Of a stretch of 64,000 nt of DNA, positions 59,975 through 64,000 are shown one piece after another. The stretch is from assembly GCA_022616275.1 (NCBI GenBank), contig JAKEFB010000036.1, positions 1 through 64,000 of the forward strand, read 5' to 3'. How positions within the stretch are numbered: the stretch's first letter is position 1; the number at the start of each line of letters is the position of its first letter. The stretch is from Chloroflexota bacterium. GTDB lineage: Bacteria > Chloroflexota > Anaerolineae > Promineifilales > Promineifilaceae. The position numbers were made by a program, and so were the translations under genes. Below the pieces are notes generated by a model, which was given only the letters and a program-made list of their open reading frames with translations, ran no database searches and was not told where the DNA came from.

Positions 59975-62761
59975 ATGCAATCACATCACTTCAAATCCTG
60001 GCCCAGGCTGGTCCTGGTCTGCCTGGCGCTGGCGCTATGGGCGGCCGGCCTTTTTGCCACGGCCGGACCCGGCCTGCCGGCCGCCGAGGCATCCTCACCC
60101 TTCATAGACGCCAAACTCGACCCGGCCCTGGAGGCGGCGTTGGCCACGGCCCTGCCGGCCGCGCCGCTGGAAGTCGTCATTGTCTTCGACGACCTGGCCG
60201 TTGCTCCCCAGGTGGAAGCGCTGGCCAGCACTTACTACCAGATGCAGGCGCTGCCCATAGCTGGGGCCATCCTGACCAAGAGCCAGATTCAGCAAGTTGC
60301 CGGCTGGCCCGAAATTTACTCCATCACCCTCAATACTCCACTCGAATATTTCCTGGCCGAGTCGGTGCCTCTCATTGGCGCCGACCAGGTCTGGACTACC
60401 TATGGCCAGACCGGCGGCAACGTCACCGTGGCCGTTGTGGACTCCGGCATTGACGCCACCCACCTCGACCTGCTCTACGGCTATAAAGTCGTCGAAAACG
60501 TCAAAGTTTTGCCTTACGGCCCCGGCCTGGAAGGCATCCCCAACACCGACACCTCTTCCGGCCACGGCACCCACGTAGCCAGCACCATTGGCGGCCTGGG
60601 CACGGTTTCCGGCGGTTACTACACCGGCGTAGCCCCCGATGTCAATCTGGTCGGCCTGGGCGCCGGAGAAGTCATTGCCATCCTGACCGCCGTCCAGGCT
60701 TACGACTGGATTTTGCAGCACCACGAACAGTACGGCATCCGCGTCGTCAGCAACTCTTGGGGCTCGACCGGCGGCGAGATTAACCTGCGCAATCCCGTCG
60801 TCCTGGCCACTTACGAGTTGTACCAACAGGGTGTTTTGAGCGTCTTCGCCGCCGGCAACGACGGCGGCTACGACGTCATGAACCCCTACTCATTGCCGCC
60901 CTGGATCCTCTCGGTGGCCGCCGGCGACAAAAGCGGCAACCTGGCCGACTTCTCTTCGCGGGGCAAGGACGGCGACTACTGGAAGCACCCCGACGTCACC
61001 GCCCCCGGCGTTAACATCTACGCCGCCCGCTCTTCGACCATTGGTATCACCGTCCTTGACCCCAATCCCAACTCGGTAAACCCGGCCTGGACGGCACACT
61101 ATACCAGGATGAGCGGCACCAGCATGGCCACCCCCCACGTTTCCGGCGCGGCCGCCTTGCTCTTCTCCAGCAATCCCCAACTCTCGCCCGACCAGGTGAT
61201 TGACCTGCTCACGGCCAACGCCGATCCCATGCCCGGCTACGCCCTGCACGAGGCCGGCTACGGCTACCTGGACGTGCTGGCCGCCTACGAGGCCAGCCGA
61301 ACCGTTACCGGCAACATGCCCGCCTTTCTTGCCGGCGACCAGCTCTACTCGCCAGGCGGCGTTCTCGGTTTTGACCCTGACTCGACTACTTTCCAGGTCG
61401 AAGAGCACACCGGCTTCACCCCGGCCGGAGTCACCGGCATGGACCCCATTGACTACCCCATCACTATTAGCGACGGCGTCCAGTACGTGGACGTCCGCCT
61501 GGCCTGGACGCCCCAGGAAGAAGACGCCTACGACATTGAAATCCTCGACCCGCTTGGCCAGGTAGTTACCACCAGCGGCAACGCCGTCAATGAGCCGGAA
61601 ATGGCCCTCTTCGTCCCCGAAATGACCGGCGACTACACCCTGCGCATCCACCCCTTCGCCGCCGTAGCCAGCGAGTACACCGCCACTGTGACTATCGCCT
61701 ACGGTCCTCAGGCCGGCAACTGGCCGCCCCACACCGACCCCAACTTTGACTACTACCTGGGCGTGGTCGGCGTCTACAAGACTTACGGCGTGCTAGGCAT
61801 TCGCTCCGAATACCTGCGCGGCGGCGATAGCGGCTTTGTAGACTTCACCCTGGCCAGCGGCGACGGCGCGGCCGCGCCCGCCCAGGCAGCCAACCTCCAG
61901 GTCATTTACAGCGACCGCAACGGTAACGTCGCCTATATTGACGGCGATGTTGCCGACACCGGCGCCGGCGCTTACCAGAGTTCCTTTAACCTGGACAACA
62001 ATTGGGCCGGCGCGCCAGGTCCGATCACCATCAGCTTTGCCTGGCAGGGCAGCAGCACGCTGCGGGCCATGCCCACCGGCTTCTACCTGAACCACCTGGG
62101 CGTCACCCTGGCCACGAACGCCACCCACTACGACCCTGGCGACGCCATTACCTTCAACGGCGCGGTCGCCCAGGTCAGCACGCTGGGGACGGGTGAACTT
62201 CAACAAAAGCCCATCGGCGGGGCGGCCGTCACTATCAGTCTACGCGACGCGGCCGGCAACACCCTGGCTTCAACCCAGGCGACGACCGGCCTGCTGGGCG
62301 CCTATAGCGGCGCGCTCGTTGTCCCGGCCGCCACGCGCGGCCAGACCACTCTGGTGGCCGAAGCCACCTACACTGACGCTACCATCCTCACCGGACCGCA
62401 GGAATGGTACGGCGCGGCCAGCGCCGGCCTGACCTTCCCTGGTAATCTGGCTCCTACGGCCAGCCTGACGGCCACGGCCGAGACCGGCCCGCATGAGAAA
62501 TACTTCATCCACATCCACGCCGAGGTCGTCGATCCTGACGGCCTGAACGACATCACCAGCATCAGCCTGGTTCTGGCCGATAGTAAGGGGCGCGTCCTCA
62601 AGCGGTGGACCCAGGACCACTTTACGCCGGTCGAGGATCGCTGGATGTTAACCCGCAGCTACAAAGTTTCCGGCCTGCCCCCCTGGACCCTCACCCTGAC
62701 CGCCACCGACAGCGCCGGCAACCAGGCGGCAACCACCGTAGTGATCGAAGTGAGTCAGTAG
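59975..62761 (+). CDS. Secreted subtilisin-like (S8) serine protease
   Basis: This 928-residue exported protease starts at ATG 59975 after TAGGAGGC. A signal peptide (RLVLVCLALALWAAG) and an inhibitor-like prodomain precede the catalytic domain. The triad is D156 ('VAVVDSGIDATHLDL'), H197 ('SGHGTHVASTIGG') and S383 ('SGTSMATPHVSGAAALL'). The oxyanion Asn is in 'SVFAAGNDGGY'. Beyond residue 450 there are several beta-sandwich modules, among them a Ca-dependent-like 'RLAWTPQEEDAYDIEILDPL' and an Ig-like end. It should degrade extracellular protein. An M4 protease gene follows 80 bp downstream. Confidence 0.92.
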   Translation: MQSHHFKSWPRLVLVCLALALWAAGLFATAGPGLPAAEASSPFIDAKLDPALEAALATALPAAPLEVVIVFDDLAVAPQVEALASTYYQMQALPIAGAILTKSQIQQVAGWPEIYSITLNTPLEYFLAESVPLIGADQVWTTYGQTGGNVTVAVVDSGIDATHLDLLYGYKVVENVKVLPYGPGLEGIPNTDTSSGHGTHVASTIGGLGTVSGGYYTGVAPDVNLVGLGAGEVIAILTAVQAYDWILQHHEQYGIRVVSNSWGSTGGEINLRNPVVLATYELYQQGVLSVFAAGNDGGYDVMNPYSLPPWILSVAAGDKSGNLADFSSRGKDGDYWKHPDVTAPGVNIYAARSSTIGITVLDPNPNSVNPAWTAHYTRMSGTSMATPHVSGAAALLFSSNPQLSPDQVIDLLTANADPMPGYALHEAGYGYLDVLAAYEASRTVTGNMPAFLAGDQLYSPGGVLGFDPDSTTFQVEEHTGFTPAGVTGMDPIDYPITISDGVQYVDVRLAWTPQEEDAYDIEILDPLGQVVTTSGNAVNEPEMALFVPEMTGDYTLRIHPFAAVASEYTATVTIAYGPQAGNWPPHTDPNFDYYLGVVGVYKTYGVLGIRSEYLRGGDSGFVDFTLASGDGAAAPAQAANLQVIYSDRNGNVAYIDGDVADTGAGAYQSSFNLDNNWAGAPGPITISFAWQGSSTLRAMPTGFYLNHLGVTLATNATHYDPGDAITFNGAVAQVSTLGTGELQQKPIGGAAVTISLRDAAGNTLASTQATTGLLGAYSGALVVPAATRGQTTLVAEATYTDATILTGPQEWYGAASAGLTFPGNLAPTASLTATAETGPHEKYFIHIHAEVVDPDGLNDITSISLVLADSKGRVLKRWTQDHFTPVEDRWMLTRSYKVSGLPPWTLTLTATDSAGNQAATTVVIEVSQ

Positions 62762-62784
62762 CTGTGTAGTTGTGTAAGTCTGTA

Positions 62785-62820
62785 AAAAACCACATTACCA
62801 CATTACCACATTACCACAGC
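62785..62820. repeat. ACCACATT tandem repeat
   Basis: Three and a half copies of an ATTACCACATT-type word (period 10) lie between the two peptidase genes. The left arm with the complementary words is missing, so no strong hairpin forms. Confidence 0.45.
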
Positions 62821-62841
62821 TTCACGAGAGGAGAATGGAAC

Positions 62842-64000
62842 ATGAAACCCAAATTGAACCGCCCGCTCATCATCATCGCCGCCGTATTGGCGCTGCTATT
62901 GAGCGGCTTTTTGACCATTGGCCAGGCAGCGCAGGACGACCCCACCCGTGAGGAACTGCTCGACCAACTGGAGACGACCACCGGCGGCCGGCTCACCACC
63001 GGGAGCCACTGGACGGCCGCCAGCCGGGGTCTGAGCAACCTGACCATGATCCGGGCCACCGGGGGCGCACTCCTGGCGGCCGACAACGTCGCCGCGCCGC
63101 CGGAAGCCCGCGCCCTGGCCTTCTTAGAAAGTTATGGGCTGCTACTGGGCGTCGTCAACCCAGCCGCCGAACTCCAGGCTAAGGAGACGCTCCAGGACGA
63201 GTTGGGGACGACTCATGTCCGCCTGGACCAGGTCTACCAGGCCGTGCCCGTCTTTGGCACGCAGGTCATTGTCCACATGAACGGCCGTGGCATTACTGGC
63301 GCGAACGGCTTCTTTATTCCCGGTATTGCCCTGGACACCACGCCAACCCTGGCCGCCGACCAGGCTGTCCAGTCAGTTGTGGCCGCTTTGAGCAAGGAAG
63401 TGCCCGGCGTGACGGCCGCCGTCCAGGGGCTATATGTCTACCGCACCGGGCTGCTGGAAGGCTACGCCGGAGAGAACCGTCTAGCCTATGCCGTGACGGC
63501 CGAAGCCGAGGGGTTGCACGAACAGGTCTGGCTGGATGCTCACAGCGGGGCCATCCTCAACCGCATCCCCCTTGACCATGACGGCTTGCACCGCATCGTC
63601 TACAGCCCCATCTTCGACCCGTCCAACCCGGAGCTGTTCGTCGTCCGTGAGGAGGGCGACCCACCAACGCTGGTTCCGCCCTTTGACAACCTCTACGACT
63701 TTGCCGGGCAGGTCTATAACCTCTTCTTCAACGCCTTCGGCCGCGACTCGTACGACGGCAACGGTATTCCCATGCGCAGCGTTTACCTGGTCAACCAGGT
63801 CTGCCCCAACGCCTACTGGAACGGCCAGGCCACCCACTACTGTCCCGGCTTTGACCTGGACGACGTGGTCGCCCACGAGTGGGGCCACGCCTACACCCAG
63901 TACACCCACGGGCTGATCTACCAGTGGCAGTCGGGCGCGCTGAACGAATCCTATTCCGACATCTGGGGTGAGACCCTCGACCTGCACAACGGCCGGGACG
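62842..64000 (+). CDS. Secreted M4/M36-like metalloprotease, 5' part
   Basis: The gene runs off the window; 386 residues are visible. The signal peptide (PLIIIAAVLALLLSGFLTIG) is followed by an FTP/PepSY-type propeptide ('ARALAFLESYGLLLGVVNPA', 'VYQAVPVFGTQVIVHMNGRG'). The zinc site H345-E-W-G-H349 lies in 'DDVVAHEWGHAYTQYTHGLI', and the third ligand Glu is in 'GALNESYSDIWGE' (about 369). This is the thermolysin-like layout. It probably shares the promoter of the S8 protease gene just upstream. Confidence 0.9.
   Translation, partial: MKPKLNRPLIIIAAVLALLLSGFLTIGQAAQDDPTREELLDQLETTTGGRLTTGSHWTAASRGLSNLTMIRATGGALLAADNVAAPPEARALAFLESYGLLLGVVNPAAELQAKETLQDELGTTHVRLDQVYQAVPVFGTQVIVHMNGRGITGANGFFIPGIALDTTPTLAADQAVQSVVAALSKEVPGVTAAVQGLYVYRTGLLEGYAGENRLAYAVTAEAEGLHEQVWLDAHSGAILNRIPLDHDGLHRIVYSPIFDPSNPELFVVREEGDPPTLVPPFDNLYDFAGQVYNLFFNAFGRDSYDGNGIPMRSVYLVNQVCPNAYWNGQATHYCPGFDLDDVVAHEWGHAYTQYTHGLIYQWQSGALNESYSDIWGETLDLHNGRD

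Overview
The window is about 64 kb of GC-rich bacterial chromosome, most likely from a Chloroflexota (Anaerolineae-like) genome. The reasons are the very high density of GGCCGG-type words in coding DNA, long secreted proteins with Pro/Thr linkers and C-terminal 'LYLP(I/V)' tails, an AfsR/SARP-type regulator, sigma/anti-sigma pairs without Gram-negative envelope genes, and a mycobacterial-type CysO/CysM/Mec cysteine route. This placement is inference; no rRNA or tRNA gene is present to confirm it.

Layout. 1-5.3 kb: the 3' end of a secreted multidomain protein, a P1B-4-type metal-exporting ATPase, and a small gene followed by the remnant of an HNH endonuclease. 5.3-9.2 kb: an ArsR-type regulator divergent from a PqqD-like/M50 protease/double cNMP-domain fusion, sharing a palindromic operator. 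9.2-17.4 kb: a MITE-like insertion, a secreted choice-of-anchor B protein, a DsbA-like lipoprotein, a cytochrome c lipoprotein, a di-haem peroxidase/beta-helix fusion and a YitT membrane protein. 17.5-25.1 kb: a halogenase-like flavoprotein, a glycerophosphodiesterase-like protein, a secreted M14 carboxypeptidase, a HIT protein, a SigJ-like sigma factor and an Rpn-like nuclease gene without a normal start codon. 25.1-29.2 kb: a purine/carbamoyl catabolic group (adenine deaminase, YgeY hydrolase, YgeW-like carbamoyltransferase). 29.3-30.1 kb: a tandem pair of small paralogues.

30.1-34.5 kb (minus strand) holds a sulfur-transfer operon: cysM, a JAMM/M67 protease, a CysO-like sulfur carrier whose Gly-Gly is capped by four residues, a DUF4395 membrane protein, a thioredoxin-like protein and a MoeB/MoeZ activating enzyme with a rhodanese domain. 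A consensus promoter and a roughly 240-nt, heavily base-paired leader precede it. 34.6-38.3 kb: an ECF sigma factor and anti-sigma gene, a membrane protein, an antitoxin with a wrecked DUF3368 toxin, and an EamA exporter behind a ykkC-type riboswitch.

38.4-46.0 kb is one 2534-codon gene encoding a calcineurin-like phosphoesterase, a NACHT NTPase and a very long HEAT-like C-terminus. It is the best candidate for an undescribed defence system. A nonsense-mutated RHH antitoxin and a MazF stub lie beside it, and then a recD2 helicase gene carrying an intein in its Walker A loop. 50.5-53.4 kb: a polyamine-type ABC importer (binding protein and two permeases, no ATPase). 53.9-56.4 kb: a second ECF sigma/anti-sigma pair. 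56.5-64 kb: an AfsR-like regulator divergent from secreted S8 and M4 peptidase genes, with four 11-bp-phased direct repeats placed as a SARP operator for the peptidases.

Intergenic DNA is unusual throughout. Many gaps carry short-word tandem repeats folded into inverted repeats, a recurrent hairpin with core TTGGCCTTGCCAA whose flanks covary, and GGGCACG-type stem-loops. Three toxin or nuclease loci survive only as remnants next to their small partner genes.
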